Position numbers and translations under genes: made by a program. From Bradyrhizobium sp. Arg816 (GTDB taxonomy: Bacteria; Pseudomonadota; Alphaproteobacteria; Rhizobiales; Xanthobacteraceae): a DNA stretch of 64,000 bases. The stretch lies in NCBI RefSeq assembly GCF_029989365.1, contig NZ_JAPRAQ010000027.1, positions 61,227-125,226 on the forward strand, in the 5' to 3' direction. The notes below the pieces were generated by a model. The model was given only the letters and a program-made list of their open reading frames with translations. It did not search any database and had not been told where the DNA came from. This document shows positions 51,966-61,131 of the stretch, one piece after another (the stretch's first letter is position 1; every line of letters begins with the position of its first letter).

Positions 51966-54547
51966 CTCTTGCCTCCGGGAGTGCCGCCTGCCGCCATCAT
52001 GCGCGGCAGCGTGATGATGAATTCGGTGAATACACCGGGCTCGGTGTTCACGTCGATCGTGCCGCCGTGCTGTTTCACGACGATGTCATGGCTCATGGAC
52101 AGGCCGAGCCCGGTGCCCTCGCCGGCCGGCTTGGTGGTGAAGAACGGATTGAATAGTTTCGCCTTCACCTCGGGCGGAATCCCCGTGCCGTTGTCGCGGA
52201 TCCGGATCTCGACCTTGTCGCCGAGATTTTTCGTCGTCGCGTTCAAGGTGGGCTCGAAGCCGTCCGTCGCACTCTCCTTGCGCTTGGCCGCAGCATAGAA
52301 GCCGTTCGAGATCAAATTGAGCAAGACGCGCGCGATCTCCTGCGGATAGACATCGACCATCCCGGCCCCGGGATCGAACTCGCGCTCAAGCGTGACGTTA
52401 AAGGCGGGCCGTTCCGCGCGCGCGCCGTGATAGGCGAGATTAAGGCTTTCCTCGACGATGGCATTGATATCGCTGGGACGATGCTCGCCGGAACCCGCGC
52501 GCGAATGCAGCAGCATGTTCCTGACGATGGAATCGGCGCGCTTGCCGTGCTGCACCACCTTTTCCAGATTACTCTTGAGCATGCCGGTCAGCTCGTCGAT
52601 CTCCTCCTTGCTCTTGCCGTCGAAAGAGACCGACTGCAGGGTCTCATTGAGCTCGTCGATCAGTTCGGTCGAGACCGCGGAGAAATTGTTGATGAAATTG
52701 AGCGGGTTCTTGATCTCGTGGGCAATTCCCGCCGTGAGCTGACCGAGGGAGGCGAGCTTCTCGGTCTGGATGAGGCGATCCTGCGCGGCGCGCAGGTCGT
52801 CGAGAGATCGTGACAGCTCCTGCGTCCGCATGCGCAGCTCGTTCAACAGGCGCGTATTTTCGATCGCGATGACGGCCTGGTTGGCAAACGACGCGATCAG
52901 CGCGATCTGCTTGTCGTCGAAGGCGGCCGCTTCGACCCGGGCGACACCGATCGCGCCGATCACCTTTTCCCTCAACAGCATCGGCGTGAACAGGACCGAA
53001 TTGAACCCGAAATCCCGCGCAAATTCCCTGGTGGAAGATGGTGCCGAGGGGTTGCCCAATATCGGCTGGAATTGCACCGTTCGCTTGGACAGAATGGCGA
53101 GGCCGCCCACCGTGTCGTCGGCCAGCGCGCGCGGATATCGCTCGGTCAGCCGCTCGAAGCCGGGCTGCCCATCTGCCGCCGGCATCTCAACCGTCCCATC
53201 GTGAACGGTCTGCACCACTGCAAAGCGGGTATCGAACATTCGCAGCAGATTTCGTACGATCGCGTCGAACACCGGCTTGGTGTCGTGCATTGATCCGCTG
53301 ATCGACGCGAGAATCTCGGCGGTCGCAGTCTGTTGCTCGAGCGATTCACGCAGTTCCGCCGTCCGCTGCTCGACCTTGTTTTCCAAATCCGAATAGGATT
53401 CCTGCAGGCGCGCGCCCATGTCGTTGAACTGGTCGGCGAGTCCCTCGAGTTCGTCGCCGGTCCGGATCGAGATGCGCTGCGAGAAATCGCCGCCGCCGAT
53501 CCGCTCGGCGCCGCTGCGCAGGGCCTGGATCGGTCCGACCATGCGGCGTGCGAGAAATATCCCCGCGAGCACCGCGAAGATCGACGCTGCGAGCAGCACG
53601 ATCGCCAACCGCTGCAGCGAGGCATAGAGCGCAGCATACGCCTCCTCGACCGGGAGCTCGGCGAACATGGTCCAGTGCAGCGGCTCGATCGGGGCCGATG
53701 CGGTCAGCACTTTTTGCCCCTGGATGTTGCGCGCCTCAGGAAGCACGTCGGACCTGGTGCCGCCTCCGGCCAGTGCGGCGCGCACCTGCGCGAGACCGGA
53801 CATGTCGGTGTTGCGCAGGACCAGGCTGATGTCGGGATGCGCGATCAGGCGCCCCTCCGGGCCGACGACATAGGCATGTCCGTGCTCGCCGACCTTGATC
53901 TGGGACACGACGTCCCAGATCAGCTTGAGATTGACCTCCGCGATGCTGACGCCGGCATCCTTGCGCGCGCCGGCCAGCGCGAGCGTCATGTAGGGCTCGG
54001 ACTCCCTGCGGAAATAGACTGGGCCGTAATAGACCTTGTGCGCGACCGCCTCGGTGAACTTCGGGTCGGCCGACAGGTCGATCCCGCTGTCGATCGCGTC
54101 CATGGCCAGCCGCGAGACCCGCAAGCGCTCCTTGCCGGCCGCATCGACCTGGGCGAGCTCGGTGATCGCGGGCACCTGGCGCAGGAGCCGTTGCGCGTCG
54201 AACCGGCGCTGCTCGATCGAGCCCGCCGACCAGGGCAGCTGCGTGGTCCAGCCGAGCTGGCTCTCGATCTCCTTGACGAACTGGCCGATCTTGGCCGCCG
54301 CCGCCTCGGCCTGTTCATGCTGGACCCGGATCAGCGCGGCCTTGTGCTCGCGATAATAGAAGAAGACCTCGAACAGCCCGTTGGCCAGCAGCGCTATGGC
54401 GACGACGGCCACGAACAGCGCGACATATTTGGTGAAGAGCCGGATCCTGATCCCGCGCGCCGCCGCCTCGCCGCGCACGACGCCAGCCGCGGCGGCGCCC
54501 GGCGCTGCCGTGGCTTGCGGGGTGTCGGGGTGGAGGGAGATGCTCAT
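51962..54547 (-). CDS. Membrane sensor histidine kinase (dCache-HAMP-GAF-HisKA-HATPase)
   Basis: An 861-residue sensor. Transmembrane helix 1 is near 41-63 and helix 2 near 313-334. A periplasmic domain of about 245 residues between them looks like a double Cache module. HAMP (about 335-388), a coiled coil, GAF (about 422-567), HisKA with phospho-acceptor H610 (GIAHEIKNPL), and HATPase with N748, DNGTGI (785-790) and GTGLGLS (811-817) follow. The start at 54547 is chosen because upstream in-frame codons run into the RND terminator region. The ribosome site is weak. It is the first gene of the operon; the ligand is unknown. Confidence 0.93.
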   Translation of the reverse strand: MSISLHPDTPQATAAPGAAAAGVVRGEAAARGIRIRLFTKYVALFVAVVAIALLANGLFEVFFYYREHKAALIRVQHEQAEAAAAKIGQFVKEIESQLGWTTQLPWSAGSIEQRRFDAQRLLRQVPAITELAQVDAAGKERLRVSRLAMDAIDSGIDLSADPKFTEAVAHKVYYGPVYFRRESEPYMTLALAGARKDAGVSIAEVNLKLIWDVVSQIKVGEHGHAYVVGPEGRLIAHPDISLVLRNTDMSGLAQVRAALAGGGTRSDVLPEARNIQGQKVLTASAPIEPLHWTMFAELPVEEAYAALYASLQRLAIVLLAASIFAVLAGIFLARRMVGPIQALRSGAERIGGGDFSQRISIRTGDELEGLADQFNDMGARLQESYSDLENKVEQRTAELRESLEQQTATAEILASISGSMHDTKPVFDAIVRNLLRMFDTRFAVVQTVHDGTVEMPAADGQPGFERLTERYPRALADDTVGGLAILSKRTVQFQPILGNPSAPSSTREFARDFGFNSVLFTPMLLREKVIGAIGVARVEAAAFDDKQIALIASFANQAVIAIENTRLLNELRMRTQELSRSLDDLRAAQDRLIQTEKLASLGQLTAGIAHEIKNPLNFINNFSAVSTELIDELNETLQSVSFDGKSKEEIDELTGMLKSNLEKVVQHGKRADSIVRNMLLHSRAGSGEHRPSDINAIVEESLNLAYHGARAERPAFNVTLEREFDPGAGMVDVYPQEIARVLLNLISNGFYAAAKRKESATDGFEPTLNATTKNLGDKVEIRIRDNGTGIPPEVKAKLFNPFFTTKPAGEGTGLGLSMSHDIVVKQHGGTIDVNTEPGVFTEFIITLPRMMAAGGTPGGKS

Positions 54548-54643
54548 CCCGGCGAATCTAGCAAGAAGGCCGGATTTTGTCTCTCGCCAACGCGGAAAGG
54601 ACTCCCCCGTAAGCCTGACGGCGTCTACGGGCTGCAGGGCAAA

Positions 54644-54677
54644 TGAAAAAGGGCGGCAACGGAAGCCGCTGCCGCCC
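54644..54677 (-). terminator. Intrinsic terminator of the RND efflux operon
   Basis: GGGCGGCA (54651-54658) pairs with TGCCGCCC (54670-54677), with extra pairing inside (CGG/CCG). Read on the minus strand it ends in a TTTTTC tract. It lies just beyond the RND pump stop. Confidence 0.85.
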
Positions 54678-54698
54678 TCCTGGTTCGCTGACCTCGGC

Positions 54699-57600
54699 TT
54701 AGGTCGGGCGCAACGCCTTGGAATTGAGGTCGAGATCGTTGACCTCCTTGTTCCGCTCGGAATCGGCCGCCGCGCGGTGGTCGGTTGCCAGCACGACGTA
54801 GACCGCGGGCAGCACGAACAGCGTGAACAGCGTGCCGATCGACATGCCGGCGACCACCACGAGACCAATCGAGAAGCGGCTGGCCGCGCCTGCACCGGAC
54901 GCAGTCAGGAGCGGGATCAGGCCGGTCACCATAGCGGCCGTGGTCATCAGGATCGGCCGCAGACGAATACGGGCCGACATTTCGATGGCCGAGCGGCGGT
55001 CGAGCCGCTCATTGACCTGGAGCTCGTTGGCAAACTCCACCATCAGGATGCCGTGCTTGGTGATCAGCCCGACCAGTGTCAGCAGGCCGACCTGGGTATA
55101 GATGTTCATGGTCGCCACGCCGAAGAACAACGGGATCAGCGCGCCGACGATCGCCATCGGCACCGAGATCATGATCACCAGAGGATCGCGAAGACTCTCG
55201 AACTGCGCCGCCAGCACCAGGAAGATGATGACCAACGCGAAGCCGAAGGTGACCGCGAGCTGATTGCCCTCCTGCACGTATTGCCGGCTGTCCGCGAGAT
55301 AGTCGTGGCTGAAACCCGCTGGCAGCTTCTTGGCTTCGCCTTCCAGGAAGTCGACCGCCGCACCAACGGTCACGCCCGGCATCGGCACGGCGGAGAAGGT
55401 CGCCGAGTTCAGCTGATTGTAGTGCGTCAGCGAATTCGGGTCGGTCTTGGTCCGGATCGAGACCACCGTCGACAGCGGGAGCTGCTGACCGGTGTTGGTC
55501 GTCACGTAATAACCGCCGAGCGATTCCGGCGAGAGCCGCTGGCCGCGCGGCACCTGCGGAATCACCTGGTAGGAACGGCCCTCGAGATTGAAGCGATTGA
55601 TGTAGTTGCCGCCGAGCAGCACCGCGAGCGTGCTGCCGAGATTCTGCATGTTGACGCCGAGATCCTGCGCCTTGGTGCGGTTGATCGTGACCTCAACGTT
55701 CGGCTGGTTATAGGCGAGGTCGCTGTCGGAGACGATGAACATGCCGCTCTTGCGCGCAGCGTCCTTCAGCTTCTCCATCTGCTCATAGACCGTCTGGAAC
55801 CCGGCGGTGGAGTTGATCACCATCTGCACCGGCAAGCCGCCCGGGCCGCCGGGCAGCGGCGGCAGGTTGAACGCGAACGCCTGCACACCTTCGATCTTGG
55901 AGAGCTCGGCCTGCACCAGCGGCTTCAGCTGGATCGACGAGCGCTTGCGCTCCTCCCAGGACTTGAGCAGCATGCCGGCGATACCGCCCTGCGGGCCGTT
56001 GATGCCGTTCAGCACGAAGCGCAGATCGGTCTCGGGGAATTTCTGGAATTCCTTGTCGAGTTTCTCGCCATAGAAGTCGACATAGTCGATATTGGCGTAT
56101 TTCGGCGCCTTGGTCACCGCGAACACGATGCCCTGGTCTTCCTCAGGCGCCAGTTCCTTCGACGTATGCATGTAGAGAAAGCCGACGAGCCCGAGGATCG
56201 TCACCGCGAACAGGCCGGTGATGGCCTTGTAGTCGAGCGAGCGGTCGAGCCTGCGGCCATACCAGCGCGTGAGCGCGCCAAACACCCTGTTGACGAGCTT
56301 CGCGAAGCGGCCCTCTTCGGTGTTCTTGAGCAGCACCGAGCACATCATTGGTGACAGCGTCAGCGCGATCACGCCCGACACGATCACCGAGCCGGCAAGC
56401 GTGAAGGCGAACTCGCGGAACAGCGAGCCGGTGAGACCGCCGAGGAATCCGATCGGCGCGTACACCGCGGCGAGCGTGATCGTCATCGACACGACGGGAC
56501 CGACGATCTCGCGTGCGCCCTGTAGCGCCGATTGTACGGGTGTCTTGCCCTCCTCCAGATGGCGATGGATGTTCTCCACCACGACGATGGCGTCGTCGAC
56601 CACGAGGCCGATCGCGAGCACCATCGCGAGCAGGGTCAAGAGGTTGAAGCTGAAGCCCAGGGCCAGCATCAAGGTGCAGACGCCGATCATCGACAAGGGA
56701 ATCGTGACGACGGGAATGATGACCGAGCGGAACGAGGCCAGGAACAGGAAGATGACCACGATCACGATGATCACCGCTTCGCCCAGCGTCTTCTCCACCT
56801 CGTCGATCGAGGATTGGATGAACTTGGTCGAGTCGTAGGCGACCTTCATCTTCATCGACGGAGGCAGATTGCGTTCGAGTTCGGGGAACAGCGCGCGCAC
56901 GCCCTTCACCAGCGTCAGCGGATTGCCCTGCGGCGTCGCCTGCACACCGATGAAGATCGCGTGCTCGCCGTTGAAGGCGACGCTCGCATCCGTGCTCTGG
57001 GCCGCAAGCTCGACGGTGGCGATGTCCTCCATCCGCACGAAGCCGCCGTCCTTGGCCTTGACGATCATCTTCTTGAACTGGTTGACGTCGGTCAGGCCGG
57101 TGTTCGTCGAGACGTTCGAGACGATGAGGTAGCCCTTGGTCTGGCCCGCCGCGGACTGGAAGTTGTTGGTGGTGATCGCGGCCGCGACATCGGCCGGCGA
57201 CACGTTGCGGCCGGCCATTTTCACGGGATCAAGCCACAGCCGCATCGCAAAGGTCTGGCCGCCGAGAATGTCGGCGGAAGCCACGCCATCGACGGTCGAC
57301 AGCACCGGCTGCACCACGCGCGTCAGATAATCCGATATCGCCGAGCCCGACAGCTCCTCGGACGAGAAGCCGAGATACATCACGGCCGTGGTCTGGCCCG
57401 TGGTCTTGGTGACGATCGGATCGTTGGATTCCTTTGGAATCAGGTACTTGACCGAGTTCGTCTTGGCCAGGACCTCGGTCAGCGCCTGGTTCGGATCGAA
57501 GTTCAGCTTGATGTAGACCTGGATCGTCGAGGTGCCGAGCACCGAGGACGAGGTGATGTAGTCGACGCCCTCGGCGGAAGCGACGGCCTGCTCGATCGGC

Positions 57601-57794
57601 GTGGTGATGAAGCCCTGGATCAGGTCCGCGGACGCGCCGGGATAGACGGTCGTGATGTTGATGACCGTGTTCGACAGCTTCGGATACTGCCGGATCGGCA
57701 GCACCATCGCCGCACGCAGGCCGATCAGCAGGATCAGCAGGCTGACGACGACCGCCAGAACCGGTCGCTTGATGAAAATATCGGTAAATGCCAT
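54699..57794 (-). CDS. RND efflux pump inner-membrane transporter (HAE1 family)
   Basis: A 1031-residue proton-driven exporter of the AcrB type. The N-terminus FTDIFIKRPVLAVVVSLLIL is standard. The proton-relay Asp pair lies in GLVVDDAIVVVENIHRHLEE, and helix-rich repeats flank two large periplasmic domains. The size is typical. It lies 70 bases after the periplasmic adaptor gene. No outer-membrane TolC-type gene is adjacent. Substrates are probably hydrophobic compounds or drugs. Confidence 0.95.
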   Translation of the reverse strand: MAFTDIFIKRPVLAVVVSLLILLIGLRAAMVLPIRQYPKLSNTVINITTVYPGASADLIQGFITTPIEQAVASAEGVDYITSSSVLGTSTIQVYIKLNFDPNQALTEVLAKTNSVKYLIPKESNDPIVTKTTGQTTAVMYLGFSSEELSGSAISDYLTRVVQPVLSTVDGVASADILGGQTFAMRLWLDPVKMAGRNVSPADVAAAITTNNFQSAAGQTKGYLIVSNVSTNTGLTDVNQFKKMIVKAKDGGFVRMEDIATVELAAQSTDASVAFNGEHAIFIGVQATPQGNPLTLVKGVRALFPELERNLPPSMKMKVAYDSTKFIQSSIDEVEKTLGEAVIIVIVVIFLFLASFRSVIIPVVTIPLSMIGVCTLMLALGFSFNLLTLLAMVLAIGLVVDDAIVVVENIHRHLEEGKTPVQSALQGAREIVGPVVSMTITLAAVYAPIGFLGGLTGSLFREFAFTLAGSVIVSGVIALTLSPMMCSVLLKNTEEGRFAKLVNRVFGALTRWYGRRLDRSLDYKAITGLFAVTILGLVGFLYMHTSKELAPEEDQGIVFAVTKAPKYANIDYVDFYGEKLDKEFQKFPETDLRFVLNGINGPQGGIAGMLLKSWEERKRSSIQLKPLVQAELSKIEGVQAFAFNLPPLPGGPGGLPVQMVINSTAGFQTVYEQMEKLKDAARKSGMFIVSDSDLAYNQPNVEVTINRTKAQDLGVNMQNLGSTLAVLLGGNYINRFNLEGRSYQVIPQVPRGQRLSPESLGGYYVTTNTGQQLPLSTVVSIRTKTDPNSLTHYNQLNSATFSAVPMPGVTVGAAVDFLEGEAKKLPAGFSHDYLADSRQYVQEGNQLAVTFGFALVIIFLVLAAQFESLRDPLVIMISVPMAIVGALIPLFFGVATMNIYTQVGLLTLVGLITKHGILMVEFANELQVNERLDRRSAIEMSARIRLRPILMTTAAMVTGLIPLLTASGAGAASRFSIGLVVVAGMSIGTLFTLFVLPAVYVVLATDHRAAADSERNKEVNDLDLNSKALRPT

Positions 57795-57864
57795 CGCGGC
57801 GATCTCGATTTCTTTGTCTCAAGAAAAGTGATCCGGCCGAGCCGGATCACTTGGATGGTGTTGA

Positions 57865-59058
57865 TCAGTAGCGCGGCGGCTGCGCCGGGATCTGCGGAGC
57901 CGGGTCGGTCGAAATCGACACCGGAGCGCCCGATTGCAGCTTGAGCTGGCCGACGGCGACGACCTTGTCGCCCGGCTTAACGCCCTTGATGATTTCGACG
58001 CGACCGTCGACGCGGTTGCCGGTCTGCACGAAGGTGCGCACCGCGGAGAGGCTGGTCTTGCCGTCCTGTTCCTTCTTCTCGGTGATCACGAACACCGAGT
58101 CGCCGTACAGCGTGTAGTCGACCGCCGTCTCCGGCACGGTGATCACGGCCGGCTTGTCCGGCAGCACAACCGTGGTGGTCACGAACATGCCGGGCTTCAA
58201 TATCTTCTCCGGATTGGAGACAGTCGCCTGCACGCGGATGTTGCGGGTGTCGGTCGAGATCTGCGGCTCGATCGTGGTGATCTTGGCATCGAAGGTGCGG
58301 CCGGGGTAGGCGTCGACCTTGAGCCGGACCGGCTGGCCGACCTTGAGGTTGCCTGAGTCCTTTTCGGTCACGGTGAAGTTCGCCCACAGCTCCGACAGGT
58401 CGGTCAGCGACACGATCGCCGTGCCAGCCGTCAGATACTGGCCGACCTCGACCTTGCGCATGCCGAGATCGCCGGAGAACGGCGCGCGCACCAGCTTCTG
58501 CGAGATCAACGCCTCGGTCTTGGCGATACCGGCCTGCGCCTGGTCATAGGCGGCCTGCGCGGTATCAACGGTCGCCTGCGGACCGAACTGGCGCGATGCC
58601 AGTTGCTTGGCGCGATCGAGCGAGAGCTGGGCGACGGTCGACTGCGCCTTGTAATTGGCGAGGTCGCCCTGATCCGGCGCGTCGAACAGCTGCACCAGCG
58701 GCGTGCCGGCTTCGACACGCGTACCCGGCTCGAACTTGATCTCGGTGACGCGGCCGTTGACGTCGGCGCTGATGTCGACCTGGTGCACGGCGGCAAGGCC
58801 ACCGACTGCGGTGAGCAGGTTCGGCACCACCTCGGACTTCGCCTCGGCCGCGCTGACCGCCGTCGGCGGCGGCTTGTTGTTGGCGAAGAACTGCTTGATC
58901 ATCTGGCCGCGGAAGTAATTGAACCAGACGAGGCCGCCAACGAGCACGCCCAGGAGCGTGCCGACAATGATGAACCACAGCACCGGCCTAACCGGACGCT
59001 TGGGAGCCTTGGTGTCGATCGGTTCGCCCGAAATCTTGTGTTCGGTTACGATGTTCAT
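57865..59058 (-). CDS. RND efflux periplasmic adaptor (membrane fusion protein)
   Basis: A 397-residue adaptor. A single N-terminal membrane anchor (VLWFIIVGTLLGVLVGGLVWF, about 27-47) is followed by the lipoyl half-motif DVNGRVTEIKFEPGTRVEAG, a helical hairpin (about 140-185), and the second half-motif VRAPFSGDLGMRKVEVGQYL. The ATG at 59058 is one base after the TetR stop. It bridges the RND pump to an outer-membrane channel encoded elsewhere. Confidence 0.94.
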   Translation of the reverse strand: MNIVTEHKISGEPIDTKAPKRPVRPVLWFIIVGTLLGVLVGGLVWFNYFRGQMIKQFFANNKPPPTAVSAAEAKSEVVPNLLTAVGGLAAVHQVDISADVNGRVTEIKFEPGTRVEAGTPLVQLFDAPDQGDLANYKAQSTVAQLSLDRAKQLASRQFGPQATVDTAQAAYDQAQAGIAKTEALISQKLVRAPFSGDLGMRKVEVGQYLTAGTAIVSLTDLSELWANFTVTEKDSGNLKVGQPVRLKVDAYPGRTFDAKITTIEPQISTDTRNIRVQATVSNPEKILKPGMFVTTTVVLPDKPAVITVPETAVDYTLYGDSVFVITEKKEQDGKTSLSAVRTFVQTGNRVDGRVEIIKGVKPGDKVVAVGQLKLQSGAPVSISTDPAPQIPAQPPRY

Positions 59059-59059
59059 G

Positions 59060-59761
59060 TCATGCGCTTTCTGCAATCGCCGTCTTGCCCGCATCCGCGG
59101 CCTGATCGCGGCCCAAATGCGAAGCAATTGCGGCGTCGTTAAGTCCGATACCCCTCAGGAGAAACTCACAGAGCTGCCGCTCCAGATCGTTCGCCTTGCC
59201 GTAGACGAGACAGGGCGTGGCCGGCAGCCTGGTCAGCGCAGCCATCATCACCGAATGATGCGCGAACCAGAACAGGTTGAGCGGATCGCCGCTGAACGGC
59301 CGTGCGTCACCGCTGGCAACCGCGCGCTCGAGCGAGGCGAGGAAGACCGCCCCGATCAACTTCTCGATTTTGGCATATAGCAGACGGGCGAATTCGCCGT
59401 CATCCAGATGGCTGGTGGCCATCAGTCGCAGGCGCTGCGCCTCCTCCTGATCAGGCCCGTCGGCGATGTGGAGGAAATGCTGGACCATGCCGCGGATCAA
59501 CTCGACCAGCGTGGCCGTCGAGGGCTCCCGCTCGAGCAGGTCCATCAGTGCCGGATCGGCTTCGCATTCGTCGCTGAGGATTTCGGCGTAGAGCGCCGCC
59601 TTGGACGGGAAATGCTTGAACAGCAGCGCCTCGGAAATGGCCGCGGCGGCCGCCACGCTCTTGGTCGTGGTGCCGGTATAGCCGTGTCGGGCAAAGCAGC
59701 GCTTTGCGGCGCCGAGGATCAATTGACGCCTCAGGTCGCTCGTCATTCGCAATGAGCTCAT
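59060..59761 (-). CDS. TetR-family regulator of the RND operon
   Basis: A 233-residue regulator with the helix-turn-helix TTTKSVAAAAAISEALLFKHF in a domain near residues 10-55. A ligand-binding helical domain follows. The start is either 59761 or 59746; neither has a strong ribosome site. The gene is the first of the operon, with the adaptor and pump behind it and a perfect dyad just before it. Autorepression is likely. Confidence 0.9.
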   Translation of the reverse strand: MSSLRMTSDLRRQLILGAAKRCFARHGYTGTTTKSVAAAAAISEALLFKHFPSKAALYAEILSDECEADPALMDLLEREPSTATLVELIRGMVQHFLHIADGPDQEEAQRLRLMATSHLDDGEFARLLYAKIEKLIGAVFLASLERAVASGDARPFSGDPLNLFWFAHHSVMMAALTRLPATPCLVYGKANDLERQLCEFLLRGIGLNDAAIASHLGRDQAADAGKTAIAESA

Positions 59762-59765
59762 GTTA

Positions 59766-59781
59766 GTGAGTAAGCACTCAC
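59766..59781. promoter_or_regulatory. Candidate TetR operator of the efflux operon
   Basis: GTGAGT, AAGC and ACTCAC form a perfect 6-4-6 dyad (GTGAGTGCTTACTCAC on the other strand). Only 4 bases separate it from the 59761 start codon, so the bound protein would overlap the ribosome-site region of its own gene. Confidence 0.65.
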
Positions 59782-59902
59782 CCACGCAAAAGTCAAGCAG
59801 AATGCTGCGACGCAACCTATGTGGGTGCAAACTTGTTGGAAAATGGCCACACTCCCCCGCCCGAAGGCCCCGGGCCGTCGCTCAGGACGGAGCCAAGCGG
59901 GG

Positions 59903-60493
59903 TTAGATCGGCTGGAAGCCGAGATCGCCACGGATCCGGTTGACGATGTAAGTCCCGTCCCGGACTGGGAGAATCCGGTCGAGGCTGGCGCTGTCGATCT
60001 TCACATTGGCAAATCGCGGCCCCGCCGAGACGTCGTGGACGGCTTTGGCGAAGGCCTCCACCTCGGCCATGGTCGAGATCGCGCGGGCGTCCCCGATGCC
60101 GCAGGCCCTGGCGACGCCGACGAGGTCGGCAGCCGCGGAAGTGTGGCTGGTCTGGCCACCGGTCTCACCATAGGCCTCGTTGTCGAGCACCACGATCGAG
60201 AGATTGGACGGCTTCTGCAGGCCGATGGTGGCAAGGCTCCCCATCCCCATCAGCATCTCGCCGTCGCCGGTGATGACCAGCACCGGCAATTTGGGTTGCG
60301 CCAGCGCCATGCCAAGCCCGATCATCGCCGCGCCGCCCATGCCGCCCCAGAGGTAGAAGTTGCGCGCGTGGTCGCCGGCGGCACACATGTCGTTGGTGGA
60401 GGCCCCGAGGCCGCCGATCGCAACGACGTCCTTGCGGTTCGCAAGCAGGGTGGACACCACCTGACGGCGGTCGAGGAGGTTGGCCTTGCTCAT
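59903..60493 (-). CDS. ThDP-dependent decarboxylase, beta (PP-domain) subunit
   Basis: A 196-residue subunit with the thiamine-diphosphate and magnesium motif GDGEMLMGMGSLATIG (GDG 76-78) ending in a conserved Asn (LDNEAYGE, N105). It resembles the beta subunit of sulfopyruvate decarboxylase (ComE) and the C-terminal half of phosphonopyruvate decarboxylase. The start overlaps the alpha stop as ATGA. The pair would decarboxylate a 3-substituted pyruvate or similar 2-oxo acid; the true substrate is unknown. Confidence 0.85.
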   Translation of the reverse strand: MSKANLLDRRQVVSTLLANRKDVVAIGGLGASTNDMCAAGDHARNFYLWGGMGGAAMIGLGMALAQPKLPVLVITGDGEMLMGMGSLATIGLQKPSNLSIVVLDNEAYGETGGQTSHTSAAADLVGVARACGIGDARAISTMAEVEAFAKAVHDVSAGPRFANVKIDSASLDRILPVRDGTYIVNRIRGDLGFQPI

Positions 60494-61032
60494 TTGGTGA
60501 AAACCTTGGCGCCGATCAGGCGCTGCGACAGCAGGACGGCGGTGGGCGTGAGCGCGTTGTAGGCTTGCGCTGCGGCCGCCTCCAGCACGGCCGGCACCTC
60601 GGCCGCATTGGACGCGCGCAGCACCTGGACGCCCGAGAGCTCGAACACGCCCTGCGTGGTCGATCCCATCGGCACCTGCCATGGATTGAACTCACCCCAC
60701 TCGCCGCGCATGGTCACCAGCGTCAGGAACGGAAAGCGCAGGATCGGGATCAGCGACAGCATGTTGATGCAATTGCCGACGCCGCTCGACTGCATCAGAA
60801 GCACGCCACGCTGTCCGCCGGTCCAGGCCCCGGCCAGGAGCGCGACGCCCTCCTCCTCCGTCGTCAGCGGAATGCCGCGCATCGTGGATGAGGCCAGCAC
60901 GCGTTGGATCAGCTTCGAATGGCCGGCATCGGGCACGTAAGGCACCTGCCGGACGTCGAAGCGTTGCAATGTCGCGAAAATATCGTCGGGCCAATTCGGG
61001 GCCGTGTCGGCAGCGTCAGCGCGGGCGTGCAT
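60490..61032 (-). CDS. ThDP-dependent decarboxylase, alpha (Pyr-domain) subunit
   Basis: A 180-residue subunit. The activating Glu of ThDP enzymes is in PLTTEEEGVALLAGAW (E60), and the GVLLMQSSGVGNCINML stretch is like ComD and phosphonopyruvate decarboxylase. It lacks the PP domain, which the next gene supplies. No ComA, B or C homologues are in the window, so coenzyme M synthesis is unlikely. The gene is divergent from the P450 at 61132. Confidence 0.85.
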   Translation of the reverse strand: MHARADAADTAPNWPDDIFATLQRFDVRQVPYVPDAGHSKLIQRVLASSTMRGIPLTTEEEGVALLAGAWTGGQRGVLLMQSSGVGNCINMLSLIPILRFPFLTLVTMRGEWGEFNPWQVPMGSTTQGVFELSGVQVLRASNAAEVPAVLEAAAAQAYNALTPTAVLLSQRLIGAKVFTK

Positions 61033-61131
61033 TTTCCTGTCCGGTCGGCTTGCAAATCACGACACGACTGTAGACGGTGAGCCGAGCCGCTCGAAAGAGC
61101 GAAAACAGCATATCGGTCTCAACCGGCGAGT

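Noticed and set aside
54381..56354. 657-residue open frame on the plus strand
   Set aside because: It is antisense to the RND pump and kinase start, and its composition (His, Arg, Gln, Asp) is typical of a reverse-strand shadow.
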